The translations under genes were made by a program, and so were the position numbers. A model generated the notes under the pieces. That model saw only the letters and a list, made by a program, of their open reading frames with translations, ran no database searches and was not told where the DNA came from. Shown here one piece after another: positions 26,690-34,478 of a DNA stretch of 64,000 nt. Every line of letters begins with the position of its first letter. Within the stretch, counting starts at the first letter, position 1. The DNA is from JAABRU01 sp050180235 (GTDB lineage Bacteria; Desulfobacterota; Desulfobacteria; Desulfobacterales; Desulfococcaceae), in assembly GCA_050180235.1 (NCBI GenBank), contig JBFXEJ010000003.1:74058-138057 (forward strand), read 5' to 3'.

Positions 26690-26858
26690 AATCTTTTTTG
26701 CCCATCGCAGTCAAAAGAAAATGCCAAGTAAGATACGGACATAAAGGCTCCATAAATTTTCGGGTATAAAATTCCGAAATAAAAAAACAGAACAGGCTTC
26801 CAATTTGTGCAGGGGATAAACAAGCTGGAAGCTTGTTCTACTTTTTTATACACGAAAA
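26690..26858. repeat. Imperfect ~165-bp direct repeat, copy 2
   Basis: Same orientation as copy 1 at 24546-24710, with the shared core CCATAAATTTTCGGGTATAA and the terminal hairpin around CAAGCTGGAAGCTTG. Recombination between the copies would delete the VapBC/MNT/HI1420 block. The minus-strand ORF across it is repeat-derived. Confidence 0.85.
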
Positions 26859-26903
26859 TTTTCATTTGCCTGCTTATTAATCAAATAACTGTATTGAGGT
26901 TAT

Positions 26904-27158
26904 ATGCAAAATCAACTGAATATACAATATCCGCGAGCCCGGCTGGATGTTCTGCATCTGACACAAAAATCTTTTGAGGAAGAGGCCAAAATGGCAATGG
27001 CTGCCAAACTGTATGAAATGAAAAGGCTTTCTTCCGGAATGGCGGCAAAACTTGTCGGAATTCCGCGAGTTGTGTTTCTGTTTAATCTTCAACGCTTTAA
27101 TGTCCCAATGATTGATCTGGAAGAGGACGAACTTTTGAAGGACATTGAAAATGCCTGA
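26904..27158 (+). CDS. UPF0175 family antitoxin
   Basis: An 84-aa protein of the UPF0175/COG2886 group. The helical core is recognisable (SFEEEAKMAMAAKLYEMKRL, then SSGMAAKLVGIPRVVFLFNL) with an HTH-like AAKLVGIPRVVFL segment, ending in DLEEDELLKDIENA. This family is the usual upstream partner of DUF3368 PIN-like toxins, and a broken DUF3368 gene overlaps its last 8 nt. No clear Shine-Dalgarno beyond GAGG at about 10 nt is seen. The frame is intact. Confidence 0.8.
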   Translation: MQNQLNIQYPRARLDVLHLTQKSFEEEAKMAMAAKLYEMKRLSSGMAAKLVGIPRVVFLFNLQRFNVPMIDLEEDELLKDIENA

Positions 27159-27646
27159 GACGCAACGGATTGTCATCAACACCGGCCCAATTCTTGCAGT
27201 AACAGCCAGGCTTGGTAATTTGAACATACTGAATTTTTTATATGAACAGGTTATTGTTCCCTGGGATGTATGCCGGGAAATCATGGCAGGCGGATCAACG
27301 GGGTTTTGAATCCGGGAGTTTGCAGAAGCGGTTTTTTTAATCAAACTTGATAAACCCACCCTGATTCAGCCTTATCTCCAAAATTCTTTGGATTCAGGTG
27401 AAAGTTCTGTGATTCAAACTGCTCTTGATAAAAAAATTCAGACTGTTCTGTATTGATGAATCGCTTGGCAGACGCGTAGCCCGCCTGAATGGTCTGAAGC
27501 TTACAGGTTCAATTGGAATTATGATCCGGGCGAAAAAAGAGGGACATTCTTTCGTTTTACGGGAGGCTGTTCATCAAATGCAGCTTCGGGTTGTCCGTTT
27601 AAGCGAAAAGGTCATCAACTTTGCATTAAAGCAGGTCGGTGAATAA
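27151..27646 (+). pseudogene. Broken DUF3368 PIN-like toxin gene
   Basis: The gene starts inside the UPF0175 stop region and reads RIVINTGPILAVTARLGNL, the DUF3368 N-terminus with the first active-site Asn/Thr region. An in-frame TGA at 27307-27309 interrupts STGF*IREFAEA, where relatives have a sense codon. A frameshift near 27450 then moves the rest into another frame (CIDESLGRRVARLNGLKLTG to the stop at 27646). Nothing else is missing, so decay is recent. The intact antitoxin upstream outlived it. Confidence 0.8.
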
Positions 27647-27791
27647 AAAAAACAGACAGTTCCTCATCAGAATATTTGATTTGCTCTGTCCGGAGGGATT
27701 GTCATCTGACTGGAATTCTGATTCAGATTTTTATCAATATCTTATGCCTGAAATACAAAGAGGCGGTTATGAACTGGCAGCAGATCTGTGA
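27639..27791 (+). CDS. Possible 50-aa protein or fragment
   Basis: An ORF starting with GTG overlaps the end of the DUF3368 pseudogene and reads FLIRIFDLLCPEGLSSDWNS and MPEIQRGGYELAADL. No family was recognised. It may be the start of a decayed gene. Low support. Confidence 0.25.
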   Translation: MNKKNRQFLIRIFDLLCPEGLSSDWNSDSDFYQYLMPEIQRGGYELAADL

Positions 27792-27946
27792 AAATCCACA
27801 GTTGCGGAATCTGCGGTATAAGTGACAGTGTCAGCGAACTGAGTCTTAACACTCTCGTGAGAGAGATACAGAGAAATATTATTTATGTTCATATACTGTT
27901 AACCAAATTAATATGTAACTCTTTGTTAATAATGGATATGGCAAAT

Positions 27947-27997
27947 AAGTTTACTTTTGGCGTTTAAAGTAAACTTAGAGTATAATAAGTTTACTTT
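27947..27997 (+). promoter_or_regulatory. Three operator-like repeats around a -10 box upstream of fic
   Basis: AAGTTTACTTT occurs at 27947-27957 and 27987-27997, and its complement AAAGTAAACTT at 27966-27976. TATAAT (27981-27986) lies between the second and third copies. The fic start is 23 bp after the last copy. This looks like a cooperative repressor site over the fic promoter; the Fic protein's own C-terminal winged-helix-like region is a possible ligand. 27792-27946 shows nothing else. Confidence 0.6.
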
Positions 27998-28019
27998 AAT
28001 AAACGAATGTAAAAAAACA

Positions 28020-29353
28020 ATGGATATTGAATCATTTATATCTGGACATTATGAAAGAGGCTATCAATACGCTGGTAGTGGGTCTGCACATACTGACAAA
28101 AAAATAACTGCTTAATATTATTATATTTTCAAAAATATACTGATTTTTGTATATACACAATAAATACAAATAGTTATACGATACATCCATGATACTGATT
28201 ATACTGATTATAAATAACATATTGATTTATATATTAAAAAAATCAGCATGAAAAGTCCCACTACCAATACGCTTACTTTGTCCCGGAATTAATCAACAAA
28301 CAATGGGAATGGAAAGATCCTCAATTAGGAACATTGCTTGAAAAAGCATCTTTCAGCCTGGGTGAACTCAATTCTTTCGCACGGTTGACGCCCAATATTG
28401 ACTTGTTTATTCAATTGCATGTTACCAAAGAGGCAGTTGTTTCAAGCCGGATTGAAGGTACACAAACCAACATGGATGAGGCAATAATGCCGGTGGAAGA
28501 AATCGAACCTGAAAGACGTAATGACTGGTTGGAAGTACGCAATTATACTGATGCCATGAAATATGCAATCAACGAATTAAAACAGCTTCCTGTTTCATCG
28601 AGGCTTCTGTGTCAAACCCATGAAAAGCTCCTTTCAGGTGCAAGAGGAGAACATAAAAGTCCTGGGGAATTTCGCAGAAGTCAAAATTGGATAGGCGGAA
28701 GCGGTTTGAATGATGCGATATTCATACCGCCATCACACATTCATCTGAATGAATTAATGGGTGATTTGGAAAATTTTTTACATAATGAAACGATTCATGT
28801 TCCTGAACTGATACGCATCGGGATTGCCCATTATCAATTTGAAACCATTCACCCTTTTCTGGATGGTAATGGAAGAATCGGACGCCTGCTGATTACGCTT
28901 TATTTGGTCAGCAAAAAAATTTTGCATGAACCACTGCTTTATCTTTCCATCTTTTTTGAAAAAAATCGGGATTTTTATTACAACAATCTAAACCGGGTCA
29001 GAATCAATAATGACCTGATTCACTGGCTTAAATATTTTTTAACCGGAGTATATGAAACTGCAAAACAGGCATCAGATACACTTTCAAAAATAATGCACCT
29101 TAAAAGAGACATCGAAAACACGCTTCAAAAAAATGCAGGCAGACGCGCCAATACATCTCTTGTTTTACTCAACCATTTATTTATTGAACCGATTATTCGG
29201 GTCAATCAGATAGAAACCGTTTGCGGCTTGAGTACAAAAGCCGCAAATGATTTGGTAAGTCTGTTTGTACAGCACGGTATTTTAAAGGAAATCAGCGGGA
29301 AAATCCGCTATCGGAGGTTTATGTTTGAAAATTATATGAATTTATTCAAATAA
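28020..29353 (+). pseudogene. fic: Fic-domain AMPylase gene interrupted by a 192-bp element
   Basis: Removing 28074-28265 and one 8-bp repeat copy joins GHYERGYQY to AYFVPELINKQW in frame and restores a 377-aa Fic protein. It has the Fic_N inhibitory helix (SSRIEG, pattern S/TxxxEG), the catalytic HPFLDGNGRIGR, and a C-terminal winged-helix-like part (VNQIETVCGLSTKAANDLVS). Fic enzymes transfer AMP to target proteins, here with a class II N-terminal autoinhibition motif. In the present state translation from 28020 ends inside the element after about 31 codons. A TTG at 28334 could start a 339-aa product that keeps the inhibitory and catalytic motifs. Confidence 0.9.
28074..28265 (+). mobile_element. 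192-bp MITE-like element with GGTAGTGGG ends and 8-bp target duplication
   Basis: The element begins GGTAGTGGGTC and ends with GTCCCACTACC, its inverted repeat. It is flanked on both sides by AATACGCT (28066-28073 and 28266-28273), a perfect 8-bp target-site duplication inside fic. The interior is A+T-rich with no ORF of note. A second full copy of exactly the same length, inverted, is at 55429-55620, and half a copy is at 58884-58963. Confidence 0.93.
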
Positions 29354-29442
29354 AAAATGTCAAATAAGAGAATAATCAAAAGAGATATGAAACAGACAGA
29401 TCAGTAAGCAATAAAAAAGATAGATGTTTAATACGCTAAGAG

Positions 29443-29500
29443 CGTTAACCGGTCGTTAAACCGGACAGGGCTATCGCCCCTGCCGGTGAACTTGTTGCTG
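29443..29500. repeat. Degenerate attC-like hairpin, second copy
   Basis: The inner hairpin of the 25613-25672 site recurs: ACCGGaCAGGG, CTATC loop, CCCCTGCCGGT, with the same 5-nt offset from an upstream TTAAC. The right-hand core is poorly conserved (GTTGCTG). It follows the fic gene by about 90 bp. It may be a decayed attC or a related palindrome. 29354-29704 has no gene. Confidence 0.4.
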
Positions 29501-29704
29501 CTGCCGTATGGATGCTTCACACATTGCTGAGTGTGCCTGTTTCGCCTGATGTAATCGACCGGTAAATCGGACGGAAGAACAAGCAGGCCTGCCACACGAT
29601 CCTGCCGCCAGTTTCTGCAAATCTGTATAACTGACCTTACGCAGTCTTCCAAAAAAATCATTGAATTATTCTCTTTGGCTGTCACTCCTGCACAAACCGG
29701 AATA

Positions 29705-29817
29705 ATACCAAATCGCTTTCAAAGTTCGGTGAATGTCTCTTTTTTTAACCACGAAAAACACGGACAGCACGAAAAGACAGCATTTGGCATGGTCATGTTT
29801 TGAAAGCGAATTGGTAT
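29705..29817. mobile_element. 113-bp inverted-repeat element (ATACCAA ends) cutting into mazE
   Basis: The left end ATACCAAaTCGCTTTCAAA and right end TTTGAAAGCGAATTGGTAT are 19-bp inverted repeats with one mismatch. The interior has no ORF. Sequence immediately after the right end is the 3' part of a mazE-like gene, whose 5' part is missing. Confidence 0.75.
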
Positions 29818-29925
29818 AAGGTATTTTCAAAATCTGACTCCCGACCAGACTGGAAAAAGGAATTTGACAAAGTTCTGCAAACTAAGGAATTGAATCAGAC
29901 AGACAATGAGTGGCGGTGGATAATG
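29818..29925 (+). pseudogene. 3' remnant of a MazE-like antitoxin gene
   Basis: The frame reads SDSRPDWKKEFDKVLQT and ends in NEWRW, like the toxin-binding tail of MazE (RxGWxxAF...EWEW). The DNA-binding N-terminal half is absent and replaced by the inverted-repeat element before it. The MazF remnant starts about 10 nt later, the normal operon spacing. Confidence 0.6.
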
Positions 29926-29935
29926 GGGATTGGGA

Positions 29936-30202
29936 ATGGTGAAACAGAATGTTCACAGATTCGATATTTGGCTGGTGCAGTTGGACCCTGCACAGGGTTC
30001 TGAAATCAGGAAAACCAGACCATGTGCTGTAATTTCACCGGATGAAATGTTATCCTTAAAGACAGCAATTGTCGCTCCAATGACTTCCGAAGGATTCAGC
30101 TTTCCAACCAGAATTCAATGCTTTTTTCAGGAAAAATCCAGAAAAGAATATCCCGCCAAAGTATCACAGGCTTCCAGCTTTTGCCCTGTGCCTGTGAACT
30201 GA
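29936..30202 (+). pseudogene. MazF/PemK toxin gene truncated at its 3' end
   Basis: The start MVKQNVHRFDIWLVQLDPAQ and GSEIRKTRPCAVISPDEM are a clear MazF/PemK N-terminus, followed by IVAPMTSEGFSFPTR. The match ends after KEYPAKVSQ, where a 69-bp dispersed repeat begins, and the frame runs out in repeat sequence. The missing C-terminal third includes the usual DQIRxVDxxRL strand, so the protein is unlikely to be active. ATG 29936 is preferred over the TTG two codons earlier. Confidence 0.8.
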
Positions 30203-30234
30203 ACCGGGATATTTATTTTCAGAAATCACCTTAA
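30166..30234. repeat. Dispersed ~69-bp repeat, inverted copy of 5110-5178
   Basis: It runs from the AGCTTTTGCCCTGTGCCTG region to GAAATCACCTTAA and matches 5110-5178 in reverse complement with few differences. It replaces the 3' end of the mazF-like gene. Confidence 0.8.
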
Positions 30235-30253
30235 ACCAGTTCATTGAAATCTT

Positions 30254-30850
30254 TCATATATTCACCACCTGATCCGCTACCTGCATGGATGTTACAATAT
30301 CAAGCATATTGGTGGTTTCGCCCACGGACTTCTGATCCAGCAGATTGAAGTGCGTAAGGCAGGTTCCGCAGACCAGAATGCTGACGCCTTTCTGCGACAA
30401 ATCCTTCAGATCATCCAATGCCGGAGAACCGTATATGCAGAGTTTTACCCCGTTATTTACGAAAACCAGTCTCCAGAGATCCGGCCCCATTTCTTTGAGG
30501 GTTTTGACAAAACTGAGCATCAGTTTTTTTCCCAGATCATCGTCCCCGTATCCCATGCGGTCAGTGGGAATCACTATCAGAATTTTTTTCCCCTCTGTTC
30601 CGGTCTTTTTCTCCGGAGTTTCCGGAAGAGTTTGGATGCCTTTGCCCTTTCCGGTGATGTGAAAATTTCCGTCTTTTTCTTCCACAGAAACAGCAAATTG
30701 CCTTGATTCCAGAAAAAGAGACACATTTTCTTTGGAGGCTTTGTTGTCCACTATGATTTTCATCACATCAGCTTTTTCATTTTCAATTGCAGCTTTTGTC
30801 ATCAGCACAGGGGCCGGACAGGCCAGGCCCCTTGCATCAATTTCTTTCAT
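30254..30850 (-). CDS. yedF: YedF-type selenium-metabolism sulfurtransferase-like protein
   Basis: A 198-aa two-domain protein. Residues 1-75 are TusA/SirA-like, with the conserved CPxP in DARGLACPAPVLMTK. Residues ~90-198 are a DsrE/F-like domain (ILIVIPTDRMGYGDDDLGKKL; VCGTCLTHFNLL with two Cys). This architecture is the YedF family that travels with selD and is thought to handle selenium or sulfur delivery. It lies 80 bp downstream of selD on the same strand, with an AAGGAG-like site upstream, so it is probably co-transcribed. The gap carries a REP-type hairpin pair. Confidence 0.9.
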   Translation of the reverse strand: MKEIDARGLACPAPVLMTKAAIENEKADVMKIIVDNKASKENVSLFLESRQFAVSVEEKDGNFHITGKGKGIQTLPETPEKKTGTEGKKILIVIPTDRMGYGDDDLGKKLMLSFVKTLKEMGPDLWRLVFVNNGVKLCIYGSPALDDLKDLSQKGVSILVCGTCLTHFNLLDQKSVGETTNMLDIVTSMQVADQVVNI

Positions 30851-30869
30851 ATCTGATCTCCTTGTCGGA

Positions 30870-30930
30870 AAAAAAGTAGCACAAGCTTCCAGTTTGTGAC
30901 GTGTCCATTAGAACAAGCTGGAAGCTTGTT
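30870..30930. repeat. ACAAGCTTCCAG-type hairpin repeats between yedF and selD
   Basis: GCACAAGCTTCCAGTTTGTG and GAACAAGCTGGAAGCTTGTT lie in tandem. They belong to the short palindrome family also at 24680-24700, 26815-26838, 44032-44057, inside mqnX (60515-60567) and at 61080-61205. Confidence 0.8.
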
Positions 30931-31974
30931 TTACTCTACTTTTATGATTTCTCTGTTTTCCCTGCACACTTCACCGATTTCAGCGGCTTCTATACCTTTT
31001 TGCCTCAGGGCCTGCAAAAGTCCCTCTGCCCGTTCCGGAGCCACACAGATAAGCAGACCGCCGGATGTCTGGGGATCAAAAAGCAGATAAGGCATAATTT
31101 TGCTCTGTTTTCCGGAAAATTCAATCATTTTTTCCCGGAATTCCAGATTCCGGTATGCACCTGCCGGAATCAGTCCCATAGAGGCAAATTCCACTGCTTC
31201 CGGGAGAATGGGAACCTGATCCGCGAAAATACGGACACTGAAACCCGATCCCTGTACCATTTCAGCCAGATGCCCCAGAAGCCCGAAACCGGTAATGTCC
31301 GTGCAGGCATGAACCGGAAAATTCTGCATGATTTCTGCCGCATTTTTGTTGAGTTCCGCCATGAGCCGGATAACAGAATTCTGCACATTTTCCGATACCA
31401 GACCTGCTTTCATGGCCGTGACCAGAATGCCGGTTCCCAAAGGTTTGGTAAGGATAAGCCGATCTCCGGCACGAAGATTTTTTTTGGTAAGAATGCGGGC
31501 CGGATGAATGAAACCTGTGACAGACAGCCCGTATTTGAGTTCTTTGTCCTCAATGCTGTGTCCGCCCACGAGCACCACTCCTGCCTCGCGCATTTTGTCC
31601 AGCCCGCCTTCCAGAATGCTGCGGAGTACAGACAAATCCATTTTTCCCAGCGGAAAAGCCACCAGATTCATTGCGGTTTTCGGCACTCCGCCCATTGCAT
31701 ACACATCGCTTAAAGCGTTGGCTGCCGCAATCTGTCCGAAACAGAAAGGATCATCCGTAACCGGTGTGAAAAAATCCACGGTCTGAATTATGGCGATTTC
31801 ATCCGTAACCCGGTACACGCCCGCGTCATCAGCTTTGTCCAGTCCCACCAGCAGATTTTCATCTGTGGGAAGGGAAAGTCCGCATAATGCTTTGTCCAGG
31901 TCCCCTGGAGGCAGTTTGGACGCTCAGCCGGAACCGCTGATATTTTCCGTAAGTCTGACAGGCTTTTCTGTCAT
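30931..31974 (-). CDS. selD: Selenide, water dikinase SelD (selenoprotein, in-frame UGA)
   Basis: A 347-aa SelD that makes selenophosphate from selenide and ATP. The start at 31974 has AAGGAA upstream. Codon 17 (31924-31926) is TGA in the active-site motif ISGSGUASKLPPGDL, where relatives have Sec or Cys, so it must be read as selenocysteine. A hairpin follows. Downstream are DDAGVYRVTDEIAIIQTVDFFTP, DVYAMGGVPKTAMN, VGGHSIED and the C-terminal FDPQTSGGLLI, all canonical. A conventional gene call would begin at 31848 and miss the first 42 codons. It overlaps the small zinc-ribbon gene upstream (ATGA) and is followed by yedF. Confidence 0.95.
31895..31926 (-). promoter_or_regulatory. Sec UGA codon with SECIS-like hairpin in selD
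   Basis: After the UGA (31926-31924) and 14 nt, the minus strand has TCCAGG, a GGA apex and CCTGGA (31909-31895), a 6-bp stem at the distance expected of a bacterial SECIS. Function is inferred from position and from the SelD active-site context. Confidence 0.7.
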
Positions 31975-32186
31975 GAATCTGATTCCTTTCCAAAAGGGCA
32001 GCACAGTTCTGCGGCTTCATATTCATGGTACTCTCCGCAGAAAGGACAGGGAGCGGTCAGCCGGACTTTGGCATCCAGTTTTCTGCTGCCGTCTGTATCA
32101 GTGACAACTCCCCGGTTTTCTGCAATGCAGAACTCCGCACTTTCAAACACCTGCCCGTTTCCGGGGCATACAAAGAGAAATTTCAT
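31971..32186 (-). CDS. Small zinc-ribbon-like protein upstream of selD
   Basis: A 71-aa protein with six Cys, of which CPFC (in LTAPCPFCGEYHEYEA) and the trailing ELCCPF look like a zinc-ribbon knuckle pair; CPGNG lies at the N-terminus. Its stop overlaps the selD start by 4 nt, so the two are coupled. No family name can be given. Its coupling to selD suggests a role in selenium or sulfur handling, as inference. 32187-32329 holds no gene. Confidence 0.6.
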   Translation of the reverse strand: MKFLFVCPGNGQVFESAEFCIAENRGVVTDTDGSRKLDAKVRLTAPCPFCGEYHEYEAAELCCPFGKESDS

Positions 32187-32329
32187 GAATCATCCGAATT
32201 GATTTCAGAATTTAACAAAAGGGATTTATACCATACAGGCAGGAAAAAAAGCAAATTTCAATTTTCAATAGGTCAGGTGTGGAGTGATAGATATTTTCAA
32301 TCTGAAATTATGAAGATTTTTTTTGCAGT

Positions 32330-32616
32330 GCATTATGTCAGCAGATTTTTCCGAAATAAACCAATAGTCTCAGTCAGTATTTCCGGTGTATTCCGGATAA
32401 AACCTTCATATTCCGTGTTTGGGGATAGCAGACGGATTTCCTCTTCATAGAAGCGCTGATCCAATTTCCGGATCGCTGCATCCCATTCAATGATATCGTC
32501 AAGAGACAATGCCCGGTTATCACATATATTTCTTTCAACAAATTCGGATGTTCTGAAACAGCCACAGCAATATCGAAAATATCTCTGGCCTTGTTGTCCT
32601 TACGCCGGTATTTAAG
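32330..32616 (-). pseudogene. C-terminal remnant of a nucleotidyltransferase-type toxin (AbiEii-like)
   Basis: On the minus strand the fragment YRRKDNKARDIFDIAVAVSE is followed, after a frameshift near 32515, by LSLDDIIEWDAAIRKLDQRF and a helical tail ending at about 32330. The KDxxRDIFDIA pattern is typical of C-terminal parts of AbiEii/DUF6036-type nucleotidyltransferases. The N-terminal catalytic part is absent. Family assignment is tentative. Confidence 0.4.
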
Positions 32617-32856
32617 CTATTGTGACGCAGTTGCAGACAAATCCCACTCTGCCTGCATTGCCATCAGCAGATACGGCGATATGCCGAAATATCTGCCCAG
32701 TTTCAGGGCGGTCAGAGGTGTCAGGTTCCGTTTTCCCGTATACAGTTAGCTTAGGGTTTTGCTCCCCAGACCCGTATACAGCCGAACCTGTTTCTGCGTC
32801 AGACCGTTTGGCCGGATAAACCGGGCCAGTATGAATTCAAAAGGATGCTGGATCAT
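32617..32856 (-). pseudogene. HigA-like XRE antitoxin gene with internal stop
   Basis: The 80-codon frame (MIQHPFEFILARFIRPNGLT, then LTPLTALKLGRYFGISPYLL and MAMQAEWDLSATASQ) matches the HigA/XRE antitoxin pattern, including the long HTH and the FWLxxQxxxDL-like end. Codon 37 is a stop between GSKTLS and LYTGKRNLTP, in the turn of the HTH, so the protein is broken. It lies directly upstream of the nucleotidyltransferase remnant. 32857-33050 holds no gene. Confidence 0.65.
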
Positions 32857-33050
32857 CTTATTTTTGGATTTAGGTTAGAAATTATCTGTCTGTGATAATA
32901 GACCTGAACAGCAGTATTGTCAATAATGGTGGCCCTATGAATTCAGAAATGCAGGCTGTTTTTCCGGCTGGGGAAAATAAGAACGGAGTGTCGGGTTAAT
33001 AGCAATTCTCCATTGATTTTATAAAATATTGTCAGTTTTTTCAACGTTCA

Positions 33051-33140
33051 GCGTGTGCAAAAAACCGCTCCGCCTAATTTTTGCACTCCTCCGTAATGCG
33101 TGTGCAAAAACCTCTCCGCTTAATTTTTGCACTCCTCCGG
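33051..33140. repeat. Two tandem ~45-bp hairpin repeats
   Basis: GCGTGTGCAAAAA, a C-rich middle and TTTTTGCACTCCTCCG occur twice in tandem (33051-33097 and 33098-33140). Each unit pairs TGCAAAAA with TTTTTGCA. No gene is visible in 33141-33256. Confidence 0.8.
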
Positions 33141-33256
33141 ATCAGTCCGGAGCAGAAGTGCATATTGTACCAGGTCAATGGCGAACCGGTATAATATCCG
33201 GCAGAGGAGAGAACTTTCGTATTTTCTGACACTCCGGATAAAAAATTTTAAACACA

Positions 33257-34162
33257 TTATCCCTTTGGCAACGCTGTTTTTTCTTTCAGGCCGTGATAAC
33301 GGATCAGCCCTTCCTGCGCGACTGTGGCCACCAGTTTTCCGTCACGGGTGAATATGCGTCCAATGGCCATGCCCCTGGCTTTTTCCGCGCTGGGGCTGGA
33401 CATGGCATAAAGCAGCCATTCATCCATACGGAAGTTGCGGTGAAACCACATGGCATGATCCAGACTCGCGACCTGCATGGCGGGTTCCCAAAAAGTATGA
33501 CCGTGCGGATAAAGGGAAGTTGTCACCAGATTGAAATCCGAGGCATAGAGCAGCAGATAACGGTGTGCCGCGCTGTCATCCGGCATATCTCCGCTGGTGC
33601 GGAACCAGACATATTTCTGCGGGGGCATTTTTTCCGGTTCAAAGGGATTGACCGGATTTACATGTCTGATTTCAATTGGTTTTGGGCAGAGCAGTTTTTC
33701 CCGGATTCCGGGAGGAATGCGATCCGCAAAGCGTTTTGCTGTTTCCTGTTCGGGTTCCAGACCTTCAGGCCCGGGCACATCAGGCATTTCATCCTGATGA
33801 TCAAATCCGGGTTCATCTGCGTGAAAGGAAGCGGACATGGAAAAAATGGCCTGGCCTTTCTGCACGGCCACCACGCGGCGTGTTGTGAAACTTTTTCCAT
33901 CCCTGATGCAGTCCACAGTATAGATAATGGGACGTGTGGGATTTCCGGGACGCATAAAATACGCATGCAGACTGTGGGCAGCCCGATCCGGTGATACGGT
34001 GCGGGACGCGGCAGACAGGGACTGCCCCAGAACCTGGCCTCCGAATACATTGCCAAAGCCCAGATCCTGACTTTGGCCCCGAAAAATATTTTCCTCAATC
34101 TTCTCCAGCTTGAGCAGCCGAAGCAGTTCTTCCAGCACACTGGCAGGTTCACATACGCACAT
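33257..34162 (-). CDS. tesB: Acyl-CoA thioesterase II
   Basis: A 301-aa double-hotdog thioesterase of the TesB family. Family features are ENIFRGQSQDLGFGNVFGGQVLGQ near the N-terminus, HSLHAYFMRPG, ESRTDGKSFTTRRV-like VDCIRDGKSFTTRRVVAVQ, and in the second half ASLDHAMWFHRNFRMDEWLL with the catalytic Asp. TesB hydrolyses medium- and long-chain acyl-CoA. Length is typical. It is transcribed alone on the minus strand; the 34163-34478 gap to the divergent kinase gene has no gene. Confidence 0.93.
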   Translation of the reverse strand: MCVCEPASVLEELLRLLKLEKIEENIFRGQSQDLGFGNVFGGQVLGQSLSAASRTVSPDRAAHSLHAYFMRPGNPTRPIIYTVDCIRDGKSFTTRRVVAVQKGQAIFSMSASFHADEPGFDHQDEMPDVPGPEGLEPEQETAKRFADRIPPGIREKLLCPKPIEIRHVNPVNPFEPEKMPPQKYVWFRTSGDMPDDSAAHRYLLLYASDFNLVTTSLYPHGHTFWEPAMQVASLDHAMWFHRNFRMDEWLLYAMSSPSAEKARGMAIGRIFTRDGKLVATVAQEGLIRYHGLKEKTALPKG

Positions 34163-34478
34163 AGTCTTTGATTCCTTAATGATTTTGTTTTTTATTTCTT
34201 TGAAACCACCCCTGATTTGATTCTGCGCTTTTGCTGTTTTCCCTCATAATAGCACAAATTATCTGCAAAATGAACAGATAATTCACTGTTCCTGATTTTC
34301 ACTTTCTGCTGCTTTGTAAACATGCTGCCCCGGAAGTTTTTCCGTGTCAAAGACGTATAAACAAAAAAAATATTTATTTCTCAATAAGTTATTTTTCACA
34401 GACTATTTTGGGTTTGACATTTTTGAGGATATATTGCAAAAGATATGCAGAAAGAAAAACAGGGGAGGTACAAAAAAA

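Noticed and set aside
27307..27309. TGA in the DUF3368 gene as another selenocysteine codon
   Set aside because: The position is not an active site, and a separate frameshift follows, so simple decay explains it better.
28334..29353. 339-aa Fic ORF as the native gene
   Set aside because: It begins at a TTG in mid-domain. The true N-terminus is upstream of the mobile element and joins in frame once the element is removed.
30931..31848. Short SelD starting at 31848
   Set aside because: It lacks the catalytic motif. The upstream frame continues through an in-frame UGA read as Sec to a good start at 31974.
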